Shown here piece after piece: positions 45,156 through 52,749 of a stretch of 64,000 nt of DNA. Source of the stretch: Paenibacillus hamazuiensis (lineage in GTDB: Bacteria > Bacillota > Bacilli > Paenibacillales > NBRC-103111). Numbering within the stretch: position 1 is the stretch's first letter; every line of letters begins with the position of its first letter. The notes beneath the pieces were generated by a model. The model was given only the letters and a program-made list of their open reading frames with translations, was not told the origin of the DNA and made no database searches. Location of the stretch: positions 7,155,501 through 7,219,500 of the forward strand of contig NZ_JALRMO010000001.1 of assembly GCF_023276405.1 (NCBI RefSeq). Direction: 5' to 3'. A program made the translations under genes and the position numbers.

Positions 45156-46559
45156 ATGGCAACATCAGGTTCACGCAAACGGTTTAAAATGCCTCATACG
45201 TTCGTCATTCTGGTTATTTTGATTTTTGTGGCGGCAGCGCTGACCTATGCCGTCCCGGCCGGCAAGTTCGACCGCGTTAAAGATAAAGCGACAGGCAAAT
45301 CGCTGCTGGTTACCGGCTCCTATCATCATGTCGATCCGAGCCCGGTGCAGCCGGTCGAAATTCCGAAATCGATCGTTCATGGGCTGATCGATTCGGCCGA
45401 TGTGGTCTTTTTTATCTTCATTATCGGCGGGGCGTTTCAAATCATTTCGTCCACCGGCACGATTGAAGCGGTGACTGCGAGGGTGGCCAAAACGTTCGCT
45501 AACAAAGGGAAGTGGGTTATTCCGGTCTTCCTCACCTTGTTCTCGGTCGGCGGCTTCACGATGGGGATGTCGACCGAGGTGATGGTGTTCGTGCCGATCG
45601 GCATCGCCATCGCCCGGGCGCTCGGCTTCGACGCCTTGACGGGAACGGCGATGATTTCCCTGGGGGCCTCCTGCGGCTTCACGGCGGGTATCCTGAATCC
45701 GTTTAACGTCGGTCTGGCGCAGGCAATCGCTCAAGTACCTATGTTCTCGGGAGCATGGCTGCGAATCATTTTACTTGTCTGTTTGATTACGGTGACAAGC
45801 CTGTACTTGGTCCGATATGCCGGCAGGGTGAGAAAAGACCCGGCTCAAGGACTCGTGTACGATCTGGAGCAGTCCGCCGTAACGGAAAAAGTCGACTTCT
45901 CCAAGCTGCCGACGATGCAGCTGAAGCACTACCTCACCATTGCGGCGATTGTAATCGGATTTGCGCTGCTCATTTGGGGCGTTTCCAAAAAAGGCTGGTG
46001 GATGGAGGAGCTCGGCGCTCTTTTCCTCACGATGGGCGTCATCTCCGGCTTCTGTGCCGGCTTCGGGCCGAGCCGGATCGCAAGCGAATTCGTAAAAGGC
46101 GCAAGCTCCATTACGTACGGCGCGTTTATCATCGGGATCGCCAGAGGGATCATGGTCGTGCTCGATCACGGCAATGTCATCGATACGATCGTGAACGGCC
46201 TCGCTGCGCTCGTAGGCGAGCTGCCGGGCTCGGTGCAGGTGCTGGGGATGTACGTCTTCCAGAACGTGATGAACGTGTTCATCACATCGGGCACAGGCAT
46301 GGCGGTCACGACGATGCCGATCATGGTGCCGCTGTCCGATCTGCTCGGTGTTACGCGGCAGACCTCCGTGCTGGCCTTCCAGCTCGGTGACGGCATCTCG
46401 AACATGATTTTGCCGACCTCTTCGGCTTTGATGGGAAGCTTGGCGGTGTCGGGGATCACTTACCAGAAGTGGGTCCGCTTCTTCTGGCCGCTCATGCTGA
46501 TGTGGCTGGCGATCGGCGCCGTGTTCGTCATCGTGGCCAATATCATCAAATATGCTTAA
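45156..46559 (+). CDS. YfcC/DcuC-like membrane transporter
   Basis: A 467-residue protein with 11-12 membrane segments. KMPHTFVILVILIFVAAALTYAVPAGKF at the start and the middle GFTMGMSTEVMVFVPIGIA and TSGTGMAVTTMPIMVPLSD are typical of YfcC-family carriers, related to C4-dicarboxylate and aminobenzoyl-glutamate transporters. The start is ATG 45156, one base after the amidohydrolase stop; TTG 45147 is an alternative. It probably brings in the substrate of the M20 enzyme. A GC hairpin at 46587-46612 follows but has no T tract. Confidence 0.85.
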   Translation: MATSGSRKRFKMPHTFVILVILIFVAAALTYAVPAGKFDRVKDKATGKSLLVTGSYHHVDPSPVQPVEIPKSIVHGLIDSADVVFFIFIIGGAFQIISSTGTIEAVTARVAKTFANKGKWVIPVFLTLFSVGGFTMGMSTEVMVFVPIGIAIARALGFDALTGTAMISLGASCGFTAGILNPFNVGLAQAIAQVPMFSGAWLRIILLVCLITVTSLYLVRYAGRVRKDPAQGLVYDLEQSAVTEKVDFSKLPTMQLKHYLTIAAIVIGFALLIWGVSKKGWWMEELGALFLTMGVISGFCAGFGPSRIASEFVKGASSITYGAFIIGIARGIMVVLDHGNVIDTIVNGLAALVGELPGSVQVLGMYVFQNVMNVFITSGTGMAVTTMPIMVPLSDLLGVTRQTSVLAFQLGDGISNMILPTSSALMGSLAVSGITYQKWVRFFWPLMLMWLAIGAVFVIVANIIKYA

Positions 46560-46731
46560 GCGTTGAAGTACCCGATAGCTTAATGGGCCGCCCGGTTCTC
46601 ATCCGCGGCGGCTTCTGCGTAACAGCTTTTGTTTCCGTTAGAGCTCAGCGTGCATTGGACCTACTGACCGGGGGCTTTCGCCCAATGTTGTCAGGTTAAG
46701 TCCAAACAGCTTGCTGCGTCTATCCCGGGTC

Positions 46732-46916
46732 ATAAAGGAACTGCAGTGCGCTATAATGGCCATTTAGACGGATTCGCCAAGAATAAAGGAACTCGGATGC
46801 GTTATTTTCCTGTTTTTCCAGCCATCAAGCGATATTCCGTTTATTAACGCATCTCAGTTCCTCTATTTTCCGGATGTGCTTATTTTCCCGAGAATAGCGA
46901 ATGTGAGTTCCTCTAT
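46732..46916. repeat. Cluster of four copies of a short inverted/direct repeat
   Basis: A motif like ATAAAGGAACTCGGATGCG appears at 46732 and 46783 in direct orientation, and twice in reverse between about 46836 and 46916 (as TTAACGCATCTCAGTTCCTC and GAATGTGAGTTCCTC). The reverse copies could fold against the direct ones. This occupies most of the 516-base gap between the YfcC and SRPBCC genes, which holds no gene. It resembles a dispersed intergenic repeat. Confidence 0.65.
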
Positions 46917-46945
46917 GTTTGGTGATCGCCTGCTATGTTGAACCG

Positions 46946-46976
46946 CAAAAAAAATCCGCGCTGAATCAGCACGGAT
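46946..46976 (-). terminator. Terminator of the ArsR-SRPBCC operon
   Basis: On the minus strand ATCCGTGCTG and CAGCGCGGAT pair around ATT, followed by eight T residues. Confidence 0.85.
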
Positions 46977-47075
46977 GTGGACTCATTATAACGGGTATCC
47001 CTTAGGATCCGGTTATATCCGTTTTTTAAACTAAATCCGGGGCTTTCAATCCGAAACGTGCCGAGGTGCTTACAG

Positions 47076-47510
47076 TTACTTGACCAGCGCCGCCCTCAGG
47101 CCGGTAATGCCGAACTCCAGATAACCTTTTAAACAGGTTAACATGTAGACCCAGCCTTCTTTGTTGCCTACCAATTGATCGATCAGATCGGGATCGTTTT
47201 CGTTAAATCCTTCTTCGTTGATTTCAACGATGGTGCCCGAGTCCTCCGATTCTGTCAGCTTAATCGTCACAACATGCACGGCCTCCCCGTACCCCCACCG
47301 GAAAACGATTTTCCTGCTTGGCTCGATCTCCACAATGTCGATATCGCCCTGGGCGCCATACTCGTCATAACGGAGTGTAATCGTTTTGCCCGCCTCCCAT
47401 CGTTCGGAACTGGATGAAAACCAGAAACCGCCGATTTTGGCCGGGTCAACGAAAGCTTCAAATACTTCTCCGGCGGGCCGGAGTATTTTCATTTTCGTAA
47501 GGTTGTTCAC
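47076..47510 (-). CDS. SRPBCC (AHSA1-like) domain protein
   Basis: A 144-residue START/Bet-v1-fold protein. MKILRPAGEVFEAFVDPAKIGGFWF is typical of the Activator of Hsp90 ATPase homologue 1-like family, and it ends with a long C-terminal helix (VGNKEGWVYMLTCLKGYLEFG). It begins at GTG 47510 with GAGGG upstream. Last gene of an operon with another SRPBCC protein and an ArsR regulator. The ligand is unknown. Confidence 0.83.
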   Translation of the reverse strand: MNNLTKMKILRPAGEVFEAFVDPAKIGGFWFSSSSERWEAGKTITLRYDEYGAQGDIDIVEIEPSRKIVFRWGYGEAVHVVTIKLTESEDSGTIVEINEEGFNENDPDLIDQLVGNKEGWVYMLTCLKGYLEFGITGLRAALVK

Positions 47511-47553
47511 GATACATTCCCTCTTTCGTCCGGGTAGAGTTGCTTATCAGGCT

Positions 47554-48075
47554 TCAGGGCAATTGAATCCCCAGGATTTCCGCATATCGCTTATGCAGCT
47601 CCGGCCAACCGAAATTCATCGCGTTATGCCCCACCATGGAAGGCATCTGCTTGCCGGCCAGCGTACCCGCAAGGCCGTCGAGGCAAAGGTGCCATCCCGC
47701 CGCATAAGACGGTGCCTGCTGGCGGTCCGCGAAACGATGGCGCAAAGTCAGGATAGTCTTCTCTCCATCGCGGCTCAGTTCCCAGCGCAAAATATCGTCG
47801 CCCCACTTGAAGACGAGCAGGTGCGGGGCATTCGCTTCCAGGACATACCCCGGCACCTCTTCCGCCTCAGGCATGTCGATATGCGCCAGCTGTACCGCTC
47901 CGGGAACGGTCAAATCCCTGTCCGTCGTAAAAGGCCCCCAGCTCGGAATTTGCTCCGCCTGGGTGAGCGCATCCCATACTTCCTCGCAAGGATGCTCCAA
48001 GGTCCGGACAAGCACAAGCACCCATTCGTCTCCGTCCCGGTCCAGCCGGGGATTTTCAAAAACGTGTGAATTCAT
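47554..48075 (-). CDS. SRPBCC (AHSA1-like) domain protein
   Basis: A 173-residue START-fold protein starting at ATG 48075, which overlaps the ArsR stop by four bases and follows GGGAGG; the longer frame to 48171 lies within the ArsR gene. The hydrophobic-pocket pattern runs from VRTLEHPCEEVWDALTQAE to LRHRFADRQQAPSYAAGWH. Association with an ArsR gene is common for this family in Bacillales, where they form small toxin- or solvent-response modules of unknown ligand. Confidence 0.85.
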   Translation of the reverse strand: MNSHVFENPRLDRDGDEWVLVLVRTLEHPCEEVWDALTQAEQIPSWGPFTTDRDLTVPGAVQLAHIDMPEAEEVPGYVLEANAPHLLVFKWGDDILRWELSRDGEKTILTLRHRFADRQQAPSYAAGWHLCLDGLAGTLAGKQMPSMVGHNAMNFGWPELHKRYAEILGIQLP

Positions 48076-48401
48076 TGTTGGGCTTCCTCCCGTAATTTTT
48101 TTCTTCGGTCCAAATGCTCCGCCAGCTTGTCTACGTGCCGATTCCATGTCATCCGGTAAGCGCTGAGCCATTCGTCGATCTCCGCGAGCGGACCGGCATC
48201 CAGAGAGTAGATGCGGCGCTGCGCCTCGACTTTGACCCGGACAAGGCCGCTGGCGCGGAGCGTGCGCAGATGCTTGGAGATCAAGGGCTGCGACATTCCC
48301 AGGTCGCTGACCAGCTCGGTGACGCTGGAATCGGACTTAAGCAGCCTGTCCAGGATGCGCCTGCGGGAAGGCTCGGCAATAACGGCATAGGTGTCTAACA
48401 A
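48072..48401 (-). CDS. ArsR family transcriptional regulator
   Basis: A 109-residue winged-helix regulator. ISKHLRTLRASGLVRVKVE is the recognition region; there is no ELCVCDL metal-binding motif, so it is unlikely to sense metals. It starts at TTG 48401 behind AAAGGAGG. Its promoter holds a 10-base palindrome, suggesting autoregulation of the operon, which also encodes two SRPBCC proteins. Confidence 0.87.
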   Translation of the reverse strand: MLDTYAVIAEPSRRRILDRLLKSDSSVTELVSDLGMSQPLISKHLRTLRASGLVRVKVEAQRRIYSLDAGPLAEIDEWLSAYRMTWNRHVDKLAEHLDRRKKLREEAQQ

Positions 48402-48430
48402 GGCGATCGCCCTCCTTTTACGTCACACCA

Positions 48431-48460
48431 ATTATAAACGCAGGGTTATATAACTGTCAA
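48431..48460 (-). promoter_or_regulatory. ArsR operon promoter with internal palindrome
   Basis: On the minus strand TTGACA (48460-48455) and TATAAT (48436-48431) are 18 bases apart. The spacer holds GTTATATAAC (48445-48454), a perfect palindrome well placed for the ArsR repressor. The rest of the 335-base gap 48402-48736 holds the fructose promoter and operator. Confidence 0.6.
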
Positions 48461-48622
48461 TTCATATTATGGTTTCCCGGCACACTCGGATCAAACAGGC
48501 GCTGACTCGACAATAACAGGGTTCCGAAGCGTTTTGGAGGAGATACTAAGCGACAAATCGCTGGCGGCTGCTGCTTGTGACGGTATTTGCTCATATGTGA
48601 CTGATTTCCATAAATTTTTCAA

Positions 48623-48662
48623 TTGGAAAGCGCTTTACAATCCATTAACAATCACATATAAT
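48623..48662 (+). promoter_or_regulatory. Fructose operon promoter with cre-like palindrome
   Basis: TTTACA (48634-48639) and TATAAT (48657-48662) are 17 bases apart. TTGGAAAGCGCTTTACAA (48623-48640) is a near-perfect palindrome covering the -35 with the AAAGCGCTTT core of cre sites, though its arms are one base longer than the usual 14-base form. CcpA control is likely. Confidence 0.65.
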
Positions 48663-48667
48663 CATAA

Positions 48668-48699
48668 ATGAGAATAAACGATCACGTAAGTGGTCTCAT
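48668..48699 (+). promoter_or_regulatory. Candidate FruR operator downstream of the promoter
   Basis: ATGAGA (48668-48673) and TCTCAT (48694-48699) are exact inverted copies; inside, GATCAC and GTGGTC flank GTAA with one mismatch. It lies just after the start of transcription, a good place for the DeoR-type repressor encoded first in the operon. Confidence 0.45.
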
Positions 48700-48736
48700 A
48701 TAAGCATGAAATCGGGTGGAAACAGGAGGGATCCCC

Positions 48737-49522
48737 ATGCTGTTTGAGGAAGAACGCCAGCAGAAGATCGCCGATTACGTTCAGTCGAAAGAAAGAGCTT
48801 CCGTACAGGAACTGGCTCAGCTTTTTGGAGTGTCCGAATCGACGGTTCGCCGGGATCTGAAGATTTTGGAGGAAGCGAACCAGCTGCGGCGCACACACGG
48901 AGGAGCGGTAGCGTTATTAAGCGATAACTCGGAACCTTCTTTCGTGGAAAAAGAAGATAGATACCGCGCACAGAAGGAGGCGATTGCCAAGGAAGCCGCG
49001 GCCCTGATCCAGGAAGGCGATACGCTCGTGCTCGATTCGGGAACGACGACTTATTATTTGGCAAAACAGCTGAAAGCATTCAAGCAGCTCACGGTGGTCA
49101 CCAATTCGGTGATGGTCGCTCAAGAGCTTGCCGCGCAGAAAGGCATCGATCTGGTGCTGACCGGCGGGACACTGCGACATGAGACACTGGCTATGGTCGG
49201 GCCATTAACCGAGAAAGCGCTGGAATCGGTCTTTGTCGATAAAGCGTTCGTCGCCATTAACGGCATCGACCCGGCGATCGGGCTGACTACGCCCAACATG
49301 CTGGAGGCTTCGGCGAAGAAATGCATTTACCGCTGCGCCAAGCAGGTGATTTTGCTTGCGGATCACAGCAAGTTCGGCCGGGTTTCCTTTGCGAAGGTGG
49401 CCGATTTGTCCGACATCGATCACTGCATCACGGATGACGGCATTTCGGACAGCGCGCTGAAAGTGCTGGAGGAAGCGGGCATCGAGGTCTCGGTGGCCGG
49501 CAGCGGAGGGGCTAGACCATGA
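48737..49522 (+). CDS. fruR: DeoR family repressor of the fructose operon
   Basis: A 261-residue regulator. The start is ATG 48737, preceded by AGGAGGG; the longer frame from 48716 contains that site. N-terminal DeoR HTH: SVQELAQLFGVSESTVRRDL (about residues 22-41). The C-terminal sugar-phosphate sensing domain has DSGTTTYYLA and VVTNS motifs. In related operons the effector is fructose-1-phosphate. It overlaps fruK by four bases. Confidence 0.9.
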   Translation: MLFEEERQQKIADYVQSKERASVQELAQLFGVSESTVRRDLKILEEANQLRRTHGGAVALLSDNSEPSFVEKEDRYRAQKEAIAKEAAALIQEGDTLVLDSGTTTYYLAKQLKAFKQLTVVTNSVMVAQELAAQKGIDLVLTGGTLRHETLAMVGPLTEKALESVFVDKAFVAINGIDPAIGLTTPNMLEASAKKCIYRCAKQVILLADHSKFGRVSFAKVADLSDIDHCITDDGISDSALKVLEEAGIEVSVAGSGGARP

Positions 49523-50460
49523 ACTCTTCCGTCTTGACGATTACGCTCAACCCTGCTTTGGATAAAACCGTGACGGTGGAGGATTTTACGCCGGGCGGAC
49601 TGAACCGGATCAAGGACTGGAGAACAGATGCCGGAGGCAAAGGAATCAATGTCGCCAAAGTGCTGAAGCATTTTGCCGTCGATGTCGTCTCGGGCGGGCT
49701 TACCGCAGGCCATCAAGGCAAAGTGATTGCGGATAAGCTAAACGCGCTGGGCATCCCTTACACGTTCATCGAAACGGAAGGGGAGACCCGGACGAATTTG
49801 AAAATATACGACGAGGGTACCAAGGTAACGACCGAGCTTAACGAATCCGGCTTTACGGCGGACGCGAAAGCGTTAAACGAGTTTATTGCCGCTTTCAAAA
49901 CGGCGGTAAGGGAAGTTCCTCTGGTCGTATTGGGAGGCAGCTTGCCGCCCGGCGCACCGGCCGATTTTTACAAAACGCTGATCGGGATAGCCAATGAGGC
50001 GGGGGCACGCACCGTGCTCGATGCCGACGGCGAGCCGTTCGTACAGGGCATCGAAGCGGTGCCGTATGCGGTGAAGCCGAACATTCACGAGCTGGAGGCG
50101 CTGTTCGGCGAAACGTTTCTCACGGACGAGGAGATCGTGGCTGCAGCGCGAAGGCTAACGGATAAAGGCATCGCCTATGTCATCGTATCGCTTGGCGGCG
50201 AAGGCTCGATTCTTGTCAGCGCCAACGAAGCGATACGCGCCAAGCCGTTCCCGATTTCGCCGAAAAGCACCGTAGGCGCCGGCGATTCGATGGTAGCCGC
50301 GCTGATCTACTGTTTGCTGCACGGCATGACGCCGGAGGACATCGCCAGATGGACATCGGCGGCAGGAACGGTGACGGCTTCCAAGCCGGGAACCGAGGTT
50401 TGCACGCTGTCCGAGGTGAAGGCGAACCTGGGCGGCGTGGAGATATGGTCTTTGGGATAA
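49519..50460 (+). CDS. fruK: 1-phosphofructokinase
   Basis: A 313-residue PfkB-family kinase converting fructose-1-phosphate to fructose-1,6-bisphosphate. TLNPALDKTV at the start and the GGKGINVAKVL motif (about residues 38-48) identify the FruK/LacC branch. The C-terminal motif VGAGDSMVAA carries the catalytic Asp. It starts at ATG 49519, overlapping fruR, and its length is normal. Confidence 0.94.
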   Translation: MNSSVLTITLNPALDKTVTVEDFTPGGLNRIKDWRTDAGGKGINVAKVLKHFAVDVVSGGLTAGHQGKVIADKLNALGIPYTFIETEGETRTNLKIYDEGTKVTTELNESGFTADAKALNEFIAAFKTAVREVPLVVLGGSLPPGAPADFYKTLIGIANEAGARTVLDADGEPFVQGIEAVPYAVKPNIHELEALFGETFLTDEEIVAAARRLTDKGIAYVIVSLGGEGSILVSANEAIRAKPFPISPKSTVGAGDSMVAALIYCLLHGMTPEDIARWTSAAGTVTASKPGTEVCTLSEVKANLGGVEIWSLG

Positions 50461-50493
50461 CGGGAAATACAAAATGACTGCAGGAGGCAAACT

Positions 50494-51879
50494 ATGAAAC
50501 AGATTCTAGCCGTGACAGCTTGTCCCACCGGCGTGGCGCATACGTATATGGCTGCTGAATCGCTGGCCAAGGCGGCCAAAGAGAAGCAAATTCCGATTAA
50601 AGTGGAAACGCGCGGCGCGGTCGGCGTAGAAAATGAACTGACCGAACAAGAAATCGCCGAAGCTCACGCTATTATTATAGCGGCGGATACCGACGTACTG
50701 GAAAACCGTTTCGCCGGCAAACCTGTCGTGAAGGTGCCGGTAGCCCAGGCGATCAAAAATCCGGCGGGATTGCTCGAGGAAGCGCTGAGCAAGCAGGCTG
50801 CCGCTCCATCGGACGATCTGCTGAAGCAGGTCGAGCAAGCCAAGAAGCAGCGCAGCGCCACGCGCTCGGGCCCTTACAAGCACTTGATGACCGGCGTATC
50901 CAACATGCTGCCGCTCGTCGTAGCCGGCGGTCTCTTGATCGCATTGTCTTTTGTCTTCGGCATCGAGGCGTTTAAGCAGCAAGGCACACTCGCTGCTGCG
51001 TTGATGGACATCGGCGGCGGCGCGGCTTTCGCCTTGATGGTGCCGATTTTGGCCGGATTTATCGCCTTCTCGATCGCAGAGAAGCCGGGGCTTGCGCCAG
51101 GGCTTGTCGGCGGCATGCTCGCTTCGAAAATCGGCGCGGGTTTCCTCGGCGGCATCATCGCCGGCTTTCTGGCCGGTTACGTTGCAAAATGGCTGAAGGA
51201 CTACATCAAGCTGCCGCGGAATTTGGAAGGCCTTAAGCCGATTTTGCTCATACCGCTCATTGCCACCGGGGTAACGGGACTATTAATGATCTATGTCATA
51301 GGGGAACCGGTTAAGGCGATTATGGACGGATTGACCGTTTGGCTGAAAACGCTCGGTTCGACGAACGCCGTGCTGCTCGGCATTTTGCTCGGCGCGATGA
51401 TGGCGTTCGATATGGGCGGCCCTGTCAATAAAGCGGCCTATACGTTCGCCGTCGGCTTGCTGGCGAGCGACGTGTACGGACCGATGGCGGCCGTGATGGC
51501 GGCAGGCATGACGCCTCCGCTCGGCGTTTGGCTGGCTACTTTGCTCGCGCCGAAGAAGTACACGAAAGAGGAGCGCGATGCCGGCAAAGCGGCATCCGTT
51601 CTCGGCATCGCGTTTATTACCGAAGGCGTCATCCCGTTTGCGGCCGCCGACCCGTTCCGCGTCATTCCGGCGACCGTAGCCGGCTCTGCACTGACCGGCG
51701 CGCTGTCCATGGTATTCGGCGCAACGCTTCGCGCCCCGCACGGCGGCATTTTCGTACTGCCGATTCCGAACGCGGTAGGCCACCTCGGGATGTACGCTGT
51801 CTCAATCATCGCGGGAACCGTCGTTACGGCGATCGTGCTGAACATTTTGAAAAAACCGGTCGCAGCTGTACAAGAATAA
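50494..51879 (+). CDS. fruA: PTS fructose-specific enzyme IIBC
   Basis: A 461-residue permease with an N-terminal IIB domain ([16 protein letters not shown], phosphorylated Cys10) and a C-terminal IIC domain from about residue 130 with about 8-10 membrane segments, including [14 protein letters not shown] and [11 protein letters not shown]. It imports fructose as fructose-1-phosphate. It lacks the fused IIA domain found in many FruA proteins; a separate IIA gene follows. AGGAGG precedes ATG 50494. Confidence 0.94.
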   Translation: MKQILAVTACPTGVAHTYMAAESLAKAAKEKQIPIKVETRGAVGVENELTEQEIAEAHAIIIAADTDVLENRFAGKPVVKVPVAQAIKNPAGLLEEALSKQAAAPSDDLLKQVEQAKKQRSATRSGPYKHLMTGVSNMLPLVVAGGLLIALSFVFGIEAFKQQGTLAAALMDIGGGAAFALMVPILAGFIAFSIAEKPGLAPGLVGGMLASKIGAGFLGGIIAGFLAGYVAKWLKDYIKLPRNLEGLKPILLIPLIATGVTGLLMIYVIGEPVKAIMDGLTVWLKTLGSTNAVLLGILLGAMMAFDMGGPVNKAAYTFAVGLLASDVYGPMAAVMAAGMTPPLGVWLATLLAPKKYTKEERDAGKAASVLGIAFITEGVIPFAAADPFRVIPATVAGSALTGALSMVFGATLRAPHGGIFVLPIPNAVGHLGMYAVSIIAGTVVTAIVLNILKKPVAAVQE

Positions 51880-51896
51880 ACCATTTCACATTTTTA

Positions 51897-51922
51897 GGGG
51901 AAGCCGGGGACGGCTTTCCCCC
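51897..51922 (+). other. Intercistronic hairpin between fruA and IIA genes
   Basis: GGGGAAGCC pairs with GGCTTTCCCC (one bulge) in the 66-base gap. A weak T run follows, so it may partly reduce read-through or protect the upstream mRNA. Confidence 0.45.
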
Positions 51923-51945
51923 TTTACTTGAGGAGGAGCTTAGCC

Positions 51946-52398
51946 ATGAACATTCAAGGACTTCTGCATGAACAAAGCATTATGATACCGCTGGACGCAT
52001 CGGATAAAGAAAGCTGCATCCGCGCGATGATCGACGGACTCGAGAAAGCCGGCTGCATCGGCGACAAAGCCGCGTATTTGGATGCGGTTCTGAAGCGCGA
52101 GCAAACCGGATCGACGGGGATCGGCTTCGGGGTAGCGATTCCCCACGGCAAATCCGCCGGCGTCACGAAGCCGGGCCTCGCGTTCGCCAAGCTGGCGAAG
52201 CCGCTTGACTGGCAGTCGCTCGACGGGAATCCGGTATCGATCGTCTTTATGATCGCGGTGCCGGAGGCGGCTGCGGGCAACGAGCATTTGCAAATTTTGA
52301 TCGCCTTGTCCCGCAAGCTGATCGACGAGCAGTTCCGCGAAAGCCTGCTCAGCGTAACCGAGCCGCAGCAATTGACCGCTATTTTGCAAAACATTTAA
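51946..52398 (+). CDS. PTS fructose-type enzyme IIA
   Basis: A 150-residue cytosolic phosphocarrier of the PtsN/FruB-IIA fold. GFGVAIPHGKS places the active His at 67. ATG 51946 follows GAGGAGGAG; an in-frame ATG 18 bases upstream contains that site. Position right after fruA, and before HPr and EI, shows that it hands phosphate from HPr to FruA IIB. Confidence 0.92.
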   Translation: MNIQGLLHEQSIMIPLDASDKESCIRAMIDGLEKAGCIGDKAAYLDAVLKREQTGSTGIGFGVAIPHGKSAGVTKPGLAFAKLAKPLDWQSLDGNPVSIVFMIAVPEAAAGNEHLQILIALSRKLIDEQFRESLLSVTEPQQLTAILQNI

Positions 52399-52423
52399 CA
52401 TTTAATCAGGAGATGAATTTACC

Positions 52424-52702
52424 ATGTTAACTAAAGACGTAACGATCCGGAACGAGTCCGGTTTCCATATTCGCCCGGCCCAGCTGTTTACCGAGAAAGC
52501 CGCTTCTTTTCAGTCCGACGTGAAGGTGATCGTGCACAAAGACGCGGACAATACGGAAGTGGACGGCAAAAGCATTTTGGGGCTGATGACGCTCGGGCTG
52601 GAAAAAGGCTCGGTCATCACCATCGCTACGGAAGGCTCCGATGCGGAGGCGGCGCTGGATGCGCTGACGTCCCTGGTGGAGAGCGGCTTCGGGGAAGCCT
52701 GA
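52424..52702 (+). CDS. ptsH: HPr phosphocarrier protein, fructose-operon copy
   Basis: A 92-residue HPr-like protein. ESGFHIRPAQL places the active histidine at 15; DGKSILGLMTLGL puts the regulatory-type serine at 50 rather than 46, because of a four-residue insertion (around KDADNT). It is diverged from the mannitol-operon HPr and somewhat like the HPr (FPr) domain used in fructose systems. Whether HPr kinase accepts it is unknown. AGGAG precedes ATG 52424; the EI gene follows. Confidence 0.9.
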   Translation: MLTKDVTIRNESGFHIRPAQLFTEKAASFQSDVKVIVHKDADNTEVDGKSILGLMTLGLEKGSVITIATEGSDAEAALDALTSLVESGFGEA

Positions 52703-52749
52703 TTCAAGGCAAGGCGCCTCCGGCGCTTAAAGGGATAGGAGGAGCAACT

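Noticed and set aside
46587-46612. GCCGCC/GGCGGC hairpin after the YfcC-type gene
   Set aside because: Six-base stem with a long loop and no T tract; mentioned in the gene entry only.
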